A DNA stretch of 64,000 nt from assembly GCF_022869165.1 (NCBI RefSeq), contig NZ_CP094929.1:1178001-1242000 (forward strand), given 5' to 3'. This stretch comes from Sphaerochaeta associata (GTDB lineage: Bacteria; Spirochaetota; Spirochaetia; Sphaerochaetales; Sphaerochaetaceae). Shown one piece after another: positions 34,155 through 42,834 of this stretch (position 1 is the stretch's first letter; every line of letters begins with the position of its first letter). The translations under genes were made by a program, and so were the position numbers. Below the pieces are notes generated by a model. The model was not told the DNA's origin and searched no databases. It saw nothing but the letters and a program-made list of their open reading frames with translations.

Positions 34155-34477
34155 GAAGCGTATTCCTCCAAGTAGTTTAAAAATCTACGAGGAGTAATAG
34201 GTTCAGAACAGAAAATCGTCAAGTTTCATGGTTCTTCATATTTCTTGACTGTTTCAAGTAGGTTTCAAGAACTTCACAGAACGTACAACTATGAGCTTCA
34301 TAGTATGCATGGAAGCTTCACACGTTCTTCAAGAAATCATTTTCCCTTTACAATAGAAACAACTACTTCAAATAGCCTTGCTGGAAAGCTTCAAGGTTCT
34401 TGATGATTTTTCATATGAGAAACTTGCACCACCATTGGAGTTATGAAAATTCGGTAATAAATCTAAGCTGGACCGGA
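34155..34477. repeat. Intergenic region with degenerate repeats
   Basis: No gene is seen. Three diverged copies of AAGYTTCA-N2/3-GTTCTT lie at 34221-34239, 34313-34332 and 34386-34404, with further TTCAAG fragments between them. The region is the upstream sequence of the NEW3/ABC operon (minus strand) and downstream of the next lipoprotein. The repeats could be binding sites or low-complexity drift. Confidence 0.4.
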
Positions 34478-34879
34478 TTATGGTGCCGCTGGGATTGGAA
34501 TCAAAGAATAGGTCTTTCCATTAAGGAAACCTTCCCCAGTGAATGTAAATGTGAGGTTTGGTGCTGAGTACGAGAGATGAACGGAAATGGGAAGATCAGC
34601 TTCATCCCCATCATTGTATGTTCCATGAATTGTATCCTCATCATATGAAGTCACAGGGATGTAATACATCGATAATAGGGCAAGACGGACATCCAAATGG
34701 CTGAGATCAGTCTCTGTGTCGTTTGCGACCAGAGAAATATGTACTTCATCACTTGGGCCGTTGTACCATTCTCTTTCAAGACTAAGAACTTCCTCCATGG
34801 TAAGTGAAGGTGTATCCTCACACCCCACCAACACCATCAAAGCCACCATTATCAGCACCAGAATACCTTTCTTTGCCAT
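34478..34879 (-). CDS. Small putative lipoprotein, paralogue of the gene at 30354
   Basis: 133 residues: signal with lipobox MVLVGC (Cys20) and a beta-rich mature part ending FTFTGEGFLNGKTYSLIPI. This shares the GxLNGKT closing motif and general layout with the lipoprotein at 30354-30776. AAGGAG lies 7 nt before the ATG. The function is unknown. Confidence 0.7.
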   Translation of the reverse strand: MAKKGILVLIMVALMVLVGCEDTPSLTMEEVLSLEREWYNGPSDEVHISLVANDTETDLSHLDVRLALLSMYYIPVTSYDEDTIHGTYNDGDEADLPISVHLSYSAPNLTFTFTGEGFLNGKTYSLIPIPAAP

Positions 34880-34970
34880 AGTTGACTCCTTCTTATCTGA
34901 AGTTATGATTATGTACTCTCAGTATAGGTGATGTTTCTGGAAATACAAGATTGTGACTTGAGGTTATAGA

Positions 34971-35002
34971 ACAAAACCCCTTGGGTTCCCAAGAGGTTTT
35001 GT
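34971..35002 (-). terminator. copA terminator hairpin
   Basis: The arms 34971-34985 and 34988-35002 pair at 14 of 15 positions around a TT loop. On the minus strand the 3' arm runs into GTTTTGTTCT. It lies 28 bp after the copA stop. Confidence 0.65.
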
Positions 35003-35030
35003 TGAATAATGCTGATATGTTTGTTTCCTG

Positions 35031-37229
35031 TTACTTGAACCTATTGAGTCTCAATGCATTGAGCACCACACAGACACTGGACATCGACATGGCGAATGCC
35101 GCAAACATCGGACTGAGCTGAGGGCCTGAGAAGAGTGTCAGGATGCCGGTTGCCAGCGGAATGCCCAGAATATTGTAGAAGAACGCCCAGAAGAGGTTCT
35201 GGTGGATATTGCGCATCGTCGCCTTTGAAAGTTGAATCGCCTTATTCACATCCCCCAGGTTGTTGCGCACAAGTACGACATCGGCCGTCTCTCTGGCCAC
35301 ATCGGTTGCACTGCCGACAGCGATGCCGATATCGGCCTTTGCGAGCGCGGGGGCATCGTTGATCCCATCTCCGACCATTGCAACCTTACCCAGCCTGGCA
35401 TACGAAGCTATCGCCTCTTCCTTCTGATTAGGCAACTGGCCCGCAAGGTAGGAGTCGACACCAGCTTCATTTGCAATCGCCTTGGCGGTACGCTCATTAT
35501 CCCCGGTGAGCATGATGGTCTTCAAGCCGAGTGCCTTGAGTTCTGCAATCGCTTGTTTAGTCTCCTTGCGCAGCGTATCGGCGACAGCGATGATACCGAT
35601 AAGCCTTTGGCCTTGTGCCACTAGAAGAGGAGTCTTGCCTTGGTCTGAAAGGTCGGCGATTGCTTGTTTGTCCTCTTCTCGTATAGTGATGGCATTGTCC
35701 TCCATCAGCTCGATATTGCCGATGCGTATTACCTCATTTTCAAGCTTGCCCTGAATGCCCCTGCCGACCAACGCCTCAAAATCCTGTACATCAGTCAGTT
35801 GGAGCTTCTCTTCCTTCGCTTTTGCAACTACGGCACGCGACAGTGGATGCTCACTTGCCTGCTCAATGCTTGCGGCAAGGCCAAGAACCGCTGTCGGGTC
35901 TTTTGCAAGAATATCGGTGACTTTAGGCTTGCCCTCGGTCAGGGTTCCCGTCTTGTCAAACATGACGGTTTGCACCTGCTTCAACTGCTCGATCGCCGCA
36001 GCATGACGGAACAGGATGCCCAGTCTTGCCCCCTTGCCCGAAGACACCATGATGGCGATCGGTGTGGCCAGGCCCAAGGAACACGGGCAGGCAATTACCA
36101 ATACGCTCACCGCCCTGAGAATGGCTATATCGATGTTTGTTCCTGCAATCAGCCAAGCCAAGAGGGTAAGGACCGAAATACCCATGACAATCGGCACAAA
36201 CACCCCTGAGATCTTGTCGGCAACCCTGGCAATGGGAGCCTTGGAACCCTGAGCCTGCTGTACAAGCGTAATGATGTTTGCAAGCGCAGTATCAGAGCCG
36301 ACCTTGCTCGCACGGTATTGCAGTACGCCGGTGGTATTGAGCGTTGCAGCATAGACCTCGCTGCCAAGGCTCTTTTCCACCGGAAGACTCTCGCCGGTAA
36401 GCAGCGACTCATCGATTGCAGAGAAGCCGGAGAGCACAACACCATCGACAGGCAGCTTTTCCCCGGGCTTGACCATGACAATGTCTCCGACCTGCACCTG
36501 ACTTGCATCGATGCTCACCTGCCGACCGTCACGCAGGACGGTAGCGATGGCCGGGGCAAGCTCCATGAGCTTACGGATGGCATCACCGGTCTTTCCCTTG
36601 CTGCGATGCTCAAGATAGCGACCAAGCATCACCAGCGTGAGGATTGTCCCCACACCTTCGAAGTACAGATGGTCATGGGCTGCCATATGGTTGCCCCTGA
36701 GTATCTCAAATATTCCCCAGAAGCTGTACAGAAAGCTTGCAGTCGTTCCAATGGCGACCAGACTGTCCATATTGGGTTCGCGCTTGACCAAGGTGCTGAA
36801 GCCCTTGGTGAAGAACGCGGAGCCCGCAATCATGGTACCGGCGGCGAATACCAATTGCAACAGAGCATTCGTCAGATGGGAAAGGGGGAGGGTGAGCCCG
36901 AGCATCGGGCCCATCGCCAACACCAAAAGGAACACCGTAAGGATGGAGGAGATGATGAGCCTATGGCCAAGGTTTGCCAAGTCACGGCGTTTCTCCTCTT
37001 CCTTGGTCTTCTGGTCGACCGTCTCTACGACCGAATACCCGATTCTCTGTACCGCCTTCTTGATCACATCCAAATCCAGATGGGACTCATCAAAGGCAAT
37101 CGTAGCTGTTTCTGTGGCGAGGTTGACCTGTGCCTTGTCCACTCCCTCCAGCTTGTTGAGCGTACGCTCGACAGCCGAGGAGCAGGAAGCACATGTCATG
37201 CCGCCGATACCTACCTGTATTTCTTTCAC
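35031..37229 (-). CDS. copA: Copper-exporting P-type ATPase
   Basis: 732 residues. One N-terminal heavy-metal domain (MTCASC, Cys13 and Cys16), then a P1B-ATPase with the transmembrane metal site [10 protein letters not shown], phosphorylation loop DKTGTLTEG, the P1B hallmark SEHPLSRAV and [19 protein letters not shown] with the upstream copper chaperone and CsoR supports Cu(I) export. The start overlaps the copZ end by 4 bp. The first domain is followed by a charged linker ([12 protein letters not shown]). Confidence 0.94.
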   Translation of the reverse strand: MKEIQVGIGGMTCASCSSAVERTLNKLEGVDKAQVNLATETATIAFDESHLDLDVIKKAVQRIGYSVVETVDQKTKEEEKRRDLANLGHRLIISSILTVFLLVLAMGPMLGLTLPLSHLTNALLQLVFAAGTMIAGSAFFTKGFSTLVKREPNMDSLVAIGTTASFLYSFWGIFEILRGNHMAAHDHLYFEGVGTILTLVMLGRYLEHRSKGKTGDAIRKLMELAPAIATVLRDGRQVSIDASQVQVGDIVMVKPGEKLPVDGVVLSGFSAIDESLLTGESLPVEKSLGSEVYAATLNTTGVLQYRASKVGSDTALANIITLVQQAQGSKAPIARVADKISGVFVPIVMGISVLTLLAWLIAGTNIDIAILRAVSVLVIACPCSLGLATPIAIMVSSGKGARLGILFRHAAAIEQLKQVQTVMFDKTGTLTEGKPKVTDILAKDPTAVLGLAASIEQASEHPLSRAVVAKAKEEKLQLTDVQDFEALVGRGIQGKLENEVIRIGNIELMEDNAITIREEDKQAIADLSDQGKTPLLVAQGQRLIGIIAVADTLRKETKQAIAELKALGLKTIMLTGDNERTAKAIANEAGVDSYLAGQLPNQKEEAIASYARLGKVAMVGDGINDAPALAKADIGIAVGSATDVARETADVVLVRNNLGDVNKAIQLSKATMRNIHQNLFWAFFYNILGIPLATGILTLFSGPQLSPMFAAFAMSMSSVCVVLNALRLNRFK

Positions 37230-37429
37230 GCTTTCACCTCGAATCCTATGTCGGCGATCAGGCGCTTGGCCTCATCGACAGTCGCTTCATGCGTGTGCTT
37301 GATCACAACCTTGCCGCTCTTTGCATCGGCCTTTGCGCCCTTGATATCCTCGATCTGACTCAGTGCATTGACCATTCTTGTCTCGCAACCGTTGCAATGC
37401 ATCCCTTCAGTCATAATAGTAGTTTTCAT
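37226..37429 (-). CDS. copZ: Copper chaperone
   Basis: A 67-residue ferredoxin-like HMA protein with the metal loop [10 protein letters not shown] (Cys12, Cys15), the size of CopZ. It should hand Cu(I) to CopA, encoded next with a 4-bp overlap. AAGGAG precedes the ATG. A small inverted repeat TCCCTT-N4-AAGGGA (37447-37462) sits just upstream, but no ATACCC-type box was found in this promoter. Confidence 0.9.
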   Translation of the reverse strand: MKTTIMTEGMHCNGCETRMVNALSQIEDIKGAKADAKSGKVVIKHTHEATVDEAKRLIADIGFEVKA

Positions 37430-37529
37430 GGTAAAGCTTCTCCTTATCCCTTTTTGAAGGGAAAAATTTTCATATATCCTCTAGACAGAGCCAATTTTTT
37501 CAGCTACTATCGCTCATGTACTCGACAGC

Positions 37530-37601
37530 GGGCGGTTAACTCAGCGGGAGAGTGCCACGTTGACATCGTGGAAGTCGCCAGTTCAATCCTGGCATCGCCC
37601 A
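37530..37601 (+). tRNA. tRNA-Val (anticodon GAC)
   Basis: 72 nt fold fully into a cloverleaf: acceptor GGGCGGT/ATCGCCC with one G-T pair, D arm ACTC/GAGT, anticodon stem CCACG/CGTGG around loop TTGACAT, and T arm GCCAG/CTGGC with loop TTCAATC. Discriminator A is at 37601. CCA is not encoded. Confidence 0.95.
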
Positions 37602-37605
37602 TCGG

Positions 37606-37634
37606 CAAGCAACCAATTCGGTTGCTTGTTTTTT
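37606..37634 (+). terminator. Terminator after tRNA-Val
   Basis: CAAGCAACC (37606-37614) pairs perfectly with GGTTGCTTG (37620-37628), followed by six T residues. It overlaps the last bases of the convergent csoR gene. Confidence 0.88.
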
Positions 37635-37911
37635 ATTGCCTGCGGAAGCTGGACATGACATCCATCAATTCCTTGATCTTCCCATCCCGTTCCTGATCAT
37701 CATTGCTTCTCATTGCATCGACAACACAGGTGTTGAGATGGTTCTCCATAACCAAGTCCTCGACCTTCTTCAAGGCGGAGATTACCGCAGACAGTTGCAG
37801 AAGGATGTCGACACAATACCGGTCCTGCTGCACCATATTCCGAATTCCCTTCACCTGACCCTCGATCCTGGCAAGCCTGGGATCGATTTTTTGTTTGGTT
37901 TCAACTCTCAT
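37633..37911 (-). CDS. csoR: Copper-sensing repressor
   Basis: A 92-residue all-helical DUF156 protein starting RLARIEGQVKGIRNMV. The Cu(I) ligands Cys33, His58 and Cys62 have the same 25 and 4 residue spacing as in characterised CsoR. In the apo form it represses copper genes; Cu(I) releases it. There is no ribosome site. The -10 element is 6 nt before the ATG, so it should be made from a leaderless mRNA and is autoregulated through the box in its promoter. Confidence 0.92.
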   Translation of the reverse strand: MRVETKQKIDPRLARIEGQVKGIRNMVQQDRYCVDILLQLSAVISALKKVEDLVMENHLNTCVVDAMRSNDDQERDGKIKELMDVMSSFRRQ

Positions 37912-37917
37912 GTATTG

Positions 37918-37946
37918 AATATATACCCCCGTAGGGTATTAGTCAA
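37918..37946 (-). promoter_or_regulatory. csoR promoter with CsoR operator
   Basis: On the minus strand TTGACT (37946-37941), a 17-nt spacer and TATATT (37923-37918) form a strong promoter. The palindrome ATACCC-N5-GGGTAT (37923-37939) occupies the spacer, the usual place for a CsoR box. ATG 37911 follows the -10 by 6 nt. Confidence 0.8.
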
Positions 37947-38017
37947 TACGAGTAAATGAGGCAATTAATTACTGTCTATGTAGCTCAATTGCATAGTATC
38001 ACATTCCCTGAGTGACC

Positions 38018-38034
38018 ATACCCATTGGGGGTAT
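38018..38034. promoter_or_regulatory. Second CsoR operator
   Basis: ATACCC-N5-GGGTAT with all 12 arm bases identical to the box in the csoR promoter. It lies upstream of the promoter TTGCTT (38053-38058)/TATACT (38076-38081) of the thioredoxin-like lipoprotein, centred about 60 bp before its predicted start site. Confidence 0.65.
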
Positions 38035-38103
38035 TAAAGTAATAACTCTTGTTTGCTTTGCAGTTGCCGCTTCTGTATACTATATGCATACGTCGGAGGA
38101 CTC

Positions 38104-38655
38104 ATGAAACGCCTGCTCATTCTGCTCGTTCTTTCTCTCTTGCTGGCAACCGGTTGTACCACCGTTGCCGTTCAAACCAATCAAACACCTTTTGAAGTGT
38201 TGACTAGCTCGACAGTGAACCGTGAGGGCGTGAGTGTTCCCATCCATGCCGACTACATCCTTTTGTATTATGCAGCCGACTGGTGCCCGTACTGCATCGA
38301 GTATGCCGACCAGCTCAAGCAAACCTACACCCAACTCAAGCGCCTGTACGGATCTTCGATGGAGCTTGTGTTTGTAGGCCATGTCAACGACCAGTCCAAC
38401 GACGACCTGCTCTCTTTTCTCGACCAGGGATCCTATCCGTTTGCCTATCTGCCCTATGAAAAGCGGGCTCAGAGCGGGGTGATGGAGTTGCTGGGAGAGC
38501 ACCGCTTTTATATACCGGGTTTTTTGCTGCTTGATGGACAGGGTAACATCCTTGCTTCCTCAAACGGCGAAACAAAGGACGACTATGTCAGAGACCGTCC
38601 GATTTATCACCTGCAAAGCCTTTTGATACAGGACTGCGCTTCGTGTCAGAAGTAA
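38104..38655 (+). CDS. Thioredoxin-like lipoprotein
   Basis: 183 residues. Lipobox LLATGC (Cys18), then a thioredoxin-fold domain with the redox motif ADWCPYC (Cys61, Cys64) and a C-terminal CASC pair. It probably reduces or isomerises disulfides, or delivers metal, on the outer face of the inner membrane. ATG 38104 has GGAGG 3-7 nt upstream. Its promoter follows a perfect CsoR box, so it is likely copper-induced. A role in protecting or maturing copper-exposed thiols is inferred. Confidence 0.8.
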   Translation: MKRLLILLVLSLLLATGCTTVAVQTNQTPFEVLTSSTVNREGVSVPIHADYILLYYAADWCPYCIEYADQLKQTYTQLKRLYGSSMELVFVGHVNDQSNDDLLSFLDQGSYPFAYLPYEKRAQSGVMELLGEHRFYIPGFLLLDGQGNILASSNGETKDDYVRDRPIYHLQSLLIQDCASCQK

Positions 38656-38764
38656 CAACGGCTTTTCTCCATGAGAATTCCCGGCAATAGTTTGGAAACC
38701 CAACGGCTTGGGTGTTTGCCGATGCCTCCATGCTGACTATACTGTCACGTGTCAGGGGGCAGGA

Positions 38765-39196
38765 ATGCAATCCATAGAAGAACATGTCCACCACCTTTAT
38801 TGGGATCTTGACATCAATTGCGCCCGTACCACGCTGATGTACTTGGCTCAGTATTTCAAGATTCCTCTCAATGACCAAACCTTGCAAGCCGCCATCGGCA
38901 TGCATGGCGGGGGAGGGTTTGGAGCCCAATGTGGTTTGGTGGAGGGCTCTCTTATGTTTCTGGCAATCTACTGTGCCAGCATGGGACTGTCGGATGCATT
39001 AATCAGCAAGCTGTGTTTTTCGTATGCCCAGGCGTTTATCTCTACGTTCTCATCGCTTGAGTGCAGCGTTCTAAGACCCGGTGGGTTTCAAAGAAGTGAT
39101 CCTCCCCACCTTTGTGAAGGTCTGACGGTACGAGCAATTGCATTCACCCGTGACTTTATTGAGGATTTTTCCCATGCAACAAAGCCTGTTGACTGA
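38765..39196 (+). CDS. C_GCAxxG_C_C family protein
   Basis: 143 residues with the scattered Cys/Gly pattern of this small redox-type family: NCARTTLMYLAQYF, GMHGGGGFGAQCGLVEGSLM, then Cys-containing helices (IYCASMGLSDAL, LECSVL, HLCEGLTV). Family members are thought to bind metal or act in electron transfer, but none is well characterised to my knowledge. Promoter TTGCCG (38716-38721)/TATACT (38738-38743). It overlaps the next gene by 23 bp, so the two are co-translated. Confidence 0.75.
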   Translation: MQSIEEHVHHLYWDLDINCARTTLMYLAQYFKIPLNDQTLQAAIGMHGGGGFGAQCGLVEGSLMFLAIYCASMGLSDALISKLCFSYAQAFISTFSSLECSVLRPGGFQRSDPPHLCEGLTVRAIAFTRDFIEDFSHATKPVD

Positions 39197-40430
39197 ACGA
39201 ACCCATCTCTTCTGTCCCTGCATCAAGGTAGCGGTTCTCGTGGACATCGAGGGACCGGTCGACCTTGCAATGCTGGATGCAGCGATAGGGCAGGCCGTAG
39301 CCGCCAACGAGATTGTGTGCTCCACCATCGGCCTCAATCTGGATGGCAAGGCCTGCTACCGACCAACAGGAAAACCGCTCTATTCACTGAGTCTGTCGGC
39401 TGAGCCTTGGGAAGTCTTGGTTGCCTCGGCACATCGCAGGCCAAGCAATCTGGAAGAAGGGCCCTTGCTGGAGTGCTTTGCACAGCAGTTGGACGCGGCT
39501 TTGCAGCTTGTGCTGGTTGCTCACCATTTGGCGGGTGATGGGCTTTCCATGGCGTTTCTGATGCAGGACATCATGCGCTCTCTTGCCGGAGAACCGGTGG
39601 TATTCAAACCGCTGAAACTTCTTTGTCCGTCCACAATCGGCGATTCGCGTTCCCTGAATCCTGTGATGCGTTTCGTGCTGGAAAGACAGAACAGCTCTTG
39701 GCGCAAGACAGGAAAAGCTTTCACGTATTCCGATTACAACCGAATGGTGCAAGCCTACTGGGAGAACCGTCGGATATTCATTGCACATCGTCGAATGGAA
39801 GGTGAATCCTTTGCCAAGTTGCTTCAATTCGCAAAAAAAGGAAACATCACCCTCAACAGTGTTCTCTGTACCGCTATGTTCAAGGTGAAAGGCGGGAAAG
39901 TGAAGCTGGGGCTGGCTGTCAGCGTCCGCCCTGAAGGAGAGCAGGCGATGGGCAATTTTGCCTCCGGCATCTCGGTTCAGTATCGGTACAATAGCTCCAA
40001 GGACTTAGCCCTGAATGCCCAAGCGGTCCAGAAGCGTATCCGGAGAAAGACTCAAAGCAATGACGCCAGGCTCTTTCTGTTGCGGTTTCTCCAAGCCATC
40101 GATCCAACTCTCATCGATGCAGCCTATTTTGCCGCCTACGATGGGTATGATCACCCCATTGCACGACGAATGCAGGCAATGTTTGGGTATGAGGGAAGTC
40201 CCTTCCAAATCGGGATTTCAAATGTGCTGAGGCTTCCCATCCAAGAACTCTATGGTGACTATCGGCTTGCGAGATTCTGTTTCATACCGCCTCTGGTTCC
40301 CAACAATGCGTCCATTATGGGAGCCGCAACACTTGGCTCTGCCATGGAACTTTCCCTTATCGGCTCGAGTGAAGACACTCAAGCAGTACTCGATCGCATG
40401 GTGCAGGAACTCAAGAATCTCGTGAAATAG
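39174..40430 (+). CDS. Stand-alone condensation-domain (acyltransferase) protein
   Basis: 418 residues of the CoA-dependent acyltransferase fold. The active-site motif HHxxxDG is seen as HHLAGDGLSM, with a second-lobe structure through NFASGISVQYRYN and a C-terminal region typical of NRPS condensation or alcohol/wax acyltransferase proteins. No adenylation or carrier domain is encoded nearby. It may acylate a lipid, sugar or protein thiol. GAGGA at 39161-39165 serves ATG 39174; a 39138 start is weaker. Overlap with the C_GCAxxG_C_C gene points to joint function. Confidence 0.75.
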   Translation: MQQSLLTERTHLFCPCIKVAVLVDIEGPVDLAMLDAAIGQAVAANEIVCSTIGLNLDGKACYRPTGKPLYSLSLSAEPWEVLVASAHRRPSNLEEGPLLECFAQQLDAALQLVLVAHHLAGDGLSMAFLMQDIMRSLAGEPVVFKPLKLLCPSTIGDSRSLNPVMRFVLERQNSSWRKTGKAFTYSDYNRMVQAYWENRRIFIAHRRMEGESFAKLLQFAKKGNITLNSVLCTAMFKVKGGKVKLGLAVSVRPEGEQAMGNFASGISVQYRYNSSKDLALNAQAVQKRIRRKTQSNDARLFLLRFLQAIDPTLIDAAYFAAYDGYDHPIARRMQAMFGYEGSPFQIGISNVLRLPIQELYGDYRLARFCFIPPLVPNNASIMGAATLGSAMELSLIGSSEDTQAVLDRMVQELKNLVK

Positions 40431-40584
40431 GATCTAGCTTATTTTTAAAAATAGGAATTGTTCCCAATTGTATTCCATTATTAATACATAACCACTTTAT
40501 GTATCAGAATATAAGGCTGTCATAGACTTGAGTGTTCAATCTTTGTTAGGTATTCTCTTTATACGTAGACAAAAGGAGTCAACT

Positions 40585-40971
40585 ATGCCTGGGAAATTTG
40601 TCATCACAAAAACACCGAAAGGATTTTATCGTTTCAGCTTGCAGGCTGCGAACTATCAGACTGTTCTCACCAGCAAGAACTACTCATCCCTTGCCACGTG
40701 CCGGGATGGAGTGGAAACCATCAAGAAGAATGCTCTAGCTCCAGTCGAGGACCAAACACTGAAGAATCCCGAAACCTTGAAGTACCCAAAGTATGAGGTC
40801 TATTTCGACAGTGCCGGAAAGTATCGCTATCGCCTGCTTGCCTCCAACGGCCTCAACATCGCCATGGCTGAAGATGGCTATGCCACCAAATCAGGGTGCA
40901 TGAATGGCATCGATGCCATAAGCCGGGCGGCGGTCGATGCCACCGTGGATGAGAGTGCTCTCGAACAATAA
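40585..40971 (+). CDS. DUF1508 protein (YegP-like), two repeats
   Basis: 128 residues with two similar halves, each a beta-beta-beta-alpha unit: GFYRFSLQAANYQTVLTSKN and KYRYRLLASNGLNIAMAEDG, each followed by a helix. This is the DUF1508/YegP pattern. No signal peptide is present, so it is cytosolic. Function unknown, possibly a stress-related protein. ATG 40585 has AAGGAG at 40573-40578; the upstream frame from 40528 has none. Confidence 0.85.
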   Translation: MPGKFVITKTPKGFYRFSLQAANYQTVLTSKNYSSLATCRDGVETIKKNALAPVEDQTLKNPETLKYPKYEVYFDSAGKYRYRLLASNGLNIAMAEDGYATKSGCMNGIDAISRAAVDATVDESALEQ

Positions 40972-40979
40972 GCGTAAAC

Positions 40980-41011
40980 AGCCCGTCTTTGTTTTCCCGG
41001 CGGGCTTTTTC
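40980..41011 (+). terminator. Terminator after the DUF1508 gene
   Basis: AGCCCG (40980-40985) pairs with CGGGCT (41001-41006), followed by TTTT. It is a moderate stem with a 15-nt loop. Confidence 0.7.
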
Positions 41012-41016
41012 AACAC

Positions 41017-41045
41017 TTGCAATTCTGTCCTGTTCCGCCCATAAT
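41017..41045 (+). promoter_or_regulatory. Promoter of the ApbE gene
   Basis: TTGCAA (41017-41022), a 17-nt spacer and CATAAT (41040-41045) lie only 12 nt before ATG 41058, with no ribosome site. The mRNA leader would be at most about 6 nt. Confidence 0.5.
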
Positions 41046-41057
41046 GCCTAGCTGTAC

Positions 41058-42104
41058 ATGAAATACCGCAAACCCACCCTACAATTGTTACTTGCAGGCA
41101 TTGCCCTCATCCTTATACTCGGCTCATGTGCCAAGCGCCCTGTCGAGCCGCAGGCCCAAAGCTTTTTGATGCTCGGCACCGTTTGCAAGATAACCATCTA
41201 TGACAATCCCTCTGAAGAAGCCTTCAAGGCTGCCTTTGCGAGGTTGAGAGAGATCGAGCAGAAGATGACGCTGCACTCTGAAACCAGTGAAGTTGCATCG
41301 GTCAACCAACGTTCTGGTCTTGAACCGGTTGCAGTCTCAGCCGATACCTTCGCCGTCATTCAAAAAGCTGTGGAGATTGCACAGGCGAGCGGCGGGGCCT
41401 TCGATCCCACCATCGGACCGTTGGTTCAGGCCTGGGATATCGGGGGGGACAACCCGAGGCGTCCTTCAGAAGAGGAAATCCAAGCTTTGCTGCCGCTTGT
41501 GGACTACCGTCAGGTTGTCCTGGACGAGCAGAATCGGTCGGTTTTTCTGAAGCAGAAGGGCATGGTCCTCGACCTTGGAGGCATTGCCAAAGGCTATGCT
41601 GCAGACCAAGCGGCAGAGGTCCTTCGATCGCATGGTGTGAAGCAAGCCATCGTCAATCTCGGAGGAAATGTCCTGGTGCTGGGACGTAAACCCGACGGAA
41701 ACCTCTGGCGTATCGGGGTCCAGGACCCCGAGCAGGACAGAGGGGCCTACGCGATCATCGTGCAATTGGAAGACACCTCGCTGGTAACCAGCGGACCCTA
41801 TGAACGATTTCTCGTTCTGGAAGGTGAGACATACCATCACATCCTCGATACAAAGACCGGATATCCAGTCGACTCGGACTTCACCAGCGCCAGCATCATC
41901 ACCCACAGCTCCCTGCTTGCCGATGCACTTTCCACCAGTGTCTACGCCCTGGGATATGAGAAGGGCATGGCCCTGATAAACTCTTTTGAAGGGGTTGAAG
42001 CCATCTTCTTCACCGAGGACCACCTCATTCTGCAAAGTGAAGGTGTGAAACAGGGCACTGTTGCCTTTACCATCACCAATACAGCCTATCGAACCCAGAA
42101 CTAG
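41058..42104 (+). CDS. apbE: FAD:protein FMN transferase, lipoprotein
   Basis: 348 residues. Lipobox LILGSC near residue 24 and the ApbE fold: [39 protein letters not shown] and the metal-binding [20 protein letters not shown]. The enzyme attaches FMN to Thr of exported flavoproteins such as Rnf or Nqr subunits. None of these partners is encoded in the window; the EetA/EetB-like pair at 19887-21363 is a possible functional link. A very short or missing mRNA leader is predicted. Confidence 0.92.
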   Translation: MKYRKPTLQLLLAGIALILILGSCAKRPVEPQAQSFLMLGTVCKITIYDNPSEEAFKAAFARLREIEQKMTLHSETSEVASVNQRSGLEPVAVSADTFAVIQKAVEIAQASGGAFDPTIGPLVQAWDIGGDNPRRPSEEEIQALLPLVDYRQVVLDEQNRSVFLKQKGMVLDLGGIAKGYAADQAAEVLRSHGVKQAIVNLGGNVLVLGRKPDGNLWRIGVQDPEQDRGAYAIIVQLEDTSLVTSGPYERFLVLEGETYHHILDTKTGYPVDSDFTSASIITHSSLLADALSTSVYALGYEKGMALINSFEGVEAIFFTEDHLILQSEGVKQGTVAFTITNTAYRTQN

Positions 42105-42114
42105 GGTCGTCATC

Positions 42115-42144
42115 TTGCCCACGGTGATGAGGACCTTCTACACT
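42115..42144 (+). promoter_or_regulatory. Promoter of the 178-residue envelope protein, leaderless arrangement
   Basis: TTGCCC (42115-42120), an 18-nt spacer and TACACT (42139-42144), then 6 nt to ATG 42151. Confidence 0.5.
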
Positions 42145-42150
42145 GTCCTC

Positions 42151-42687
42151 ATGAAACACCATCGAATTCTGCTTATGTTCTGCTGCCTGCTTTTAGTCGG
42201 GGCTTCTTCGTTGTATGCGTCCTCGTTCAACCGGGGCATCGGTGCCCAGGTCGGGCAACTATCCTCGGCCGGTTTGAGTTTTTATCAGCGCCTCGACGAC
42301 ACGCGTGCCTTGCAGGCGACCATCGGTTTGTCGCTCGATTCCAACTATTCGGTCGCCACCTTTCTTGATTACGGTCTGGGATTGGAGTATCAGCACACCT
42401 TTTTCTCTACAAGCTATCAGGATTGGTTTGCAAGCGATCTCTACTGGTTCGTAGGAGTGAATCATGGCGGCTCGGCTGGCTGGAACAGTGACGCCACCCT
42501 TGCACAGGCCTACACTCCCTCAGTAGGTATCGGAGCAGGCTTCGGTGTGGAACCTGTCTTCGTCAGCCATTTCTCCGTTCCTGTATCGTTTGGGTATGGC
42601 ATCTTTTATACTGCAGAAGGCTCGTCGGTGGTCGATATGCTTTCCATTTCATTTCTTGCCCAGATCGGGGTGCGATACCGTTTCTAG
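42151..42687 (+). CDS. Small exported, beta-barrel-like protein
   Basis: 178 residues. Signal peptide (MKHHRILLMFCCLLLVGASS, cleavage near YAS), then alternating strands rich in Gly, Ser and aromatic residues (YGLGLEYQHTFFSTSYQDWF), ending QIGVRYRF with a terminal Phe. This suggests an outer-membrane eight-strand barrel. ATG 42151 fits the signal peptide and the 6-nt distance to the -10 element. In-frame ATG 42127 would lie within the promoter. No family recognised. Confidence 0.6.
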   Translation: MKHHRILLMFCCLLLVGASSLYASSFNRGIGAQVGQLSSAGLSFYQRLDDTRALQATIGLSLDSNYSVATFLDYGLGLEYQHTFFSTSYQDWFASDLYWFVGVNHGGSAGWNSDATLAQAYTPSVGIGAGFGVEPVFVSHFSVPVSFGYGIFYTAEGSSVVDMLSISFLAQIGVRYRF

Positions 42688-42834
42688 CGTAGAGGGCAAG
42701 ACAGTCTTCCAGTTTTTTGATATCATTCCAAAGAATTCATCATATCGGTAATTAGGTCTTGAATAATTGCTGATATTGGTAGTTAAATAGGGAAAAACTA
42801 TGAGAAATAAGCAATTTTCCAATTGGAGGATTAT

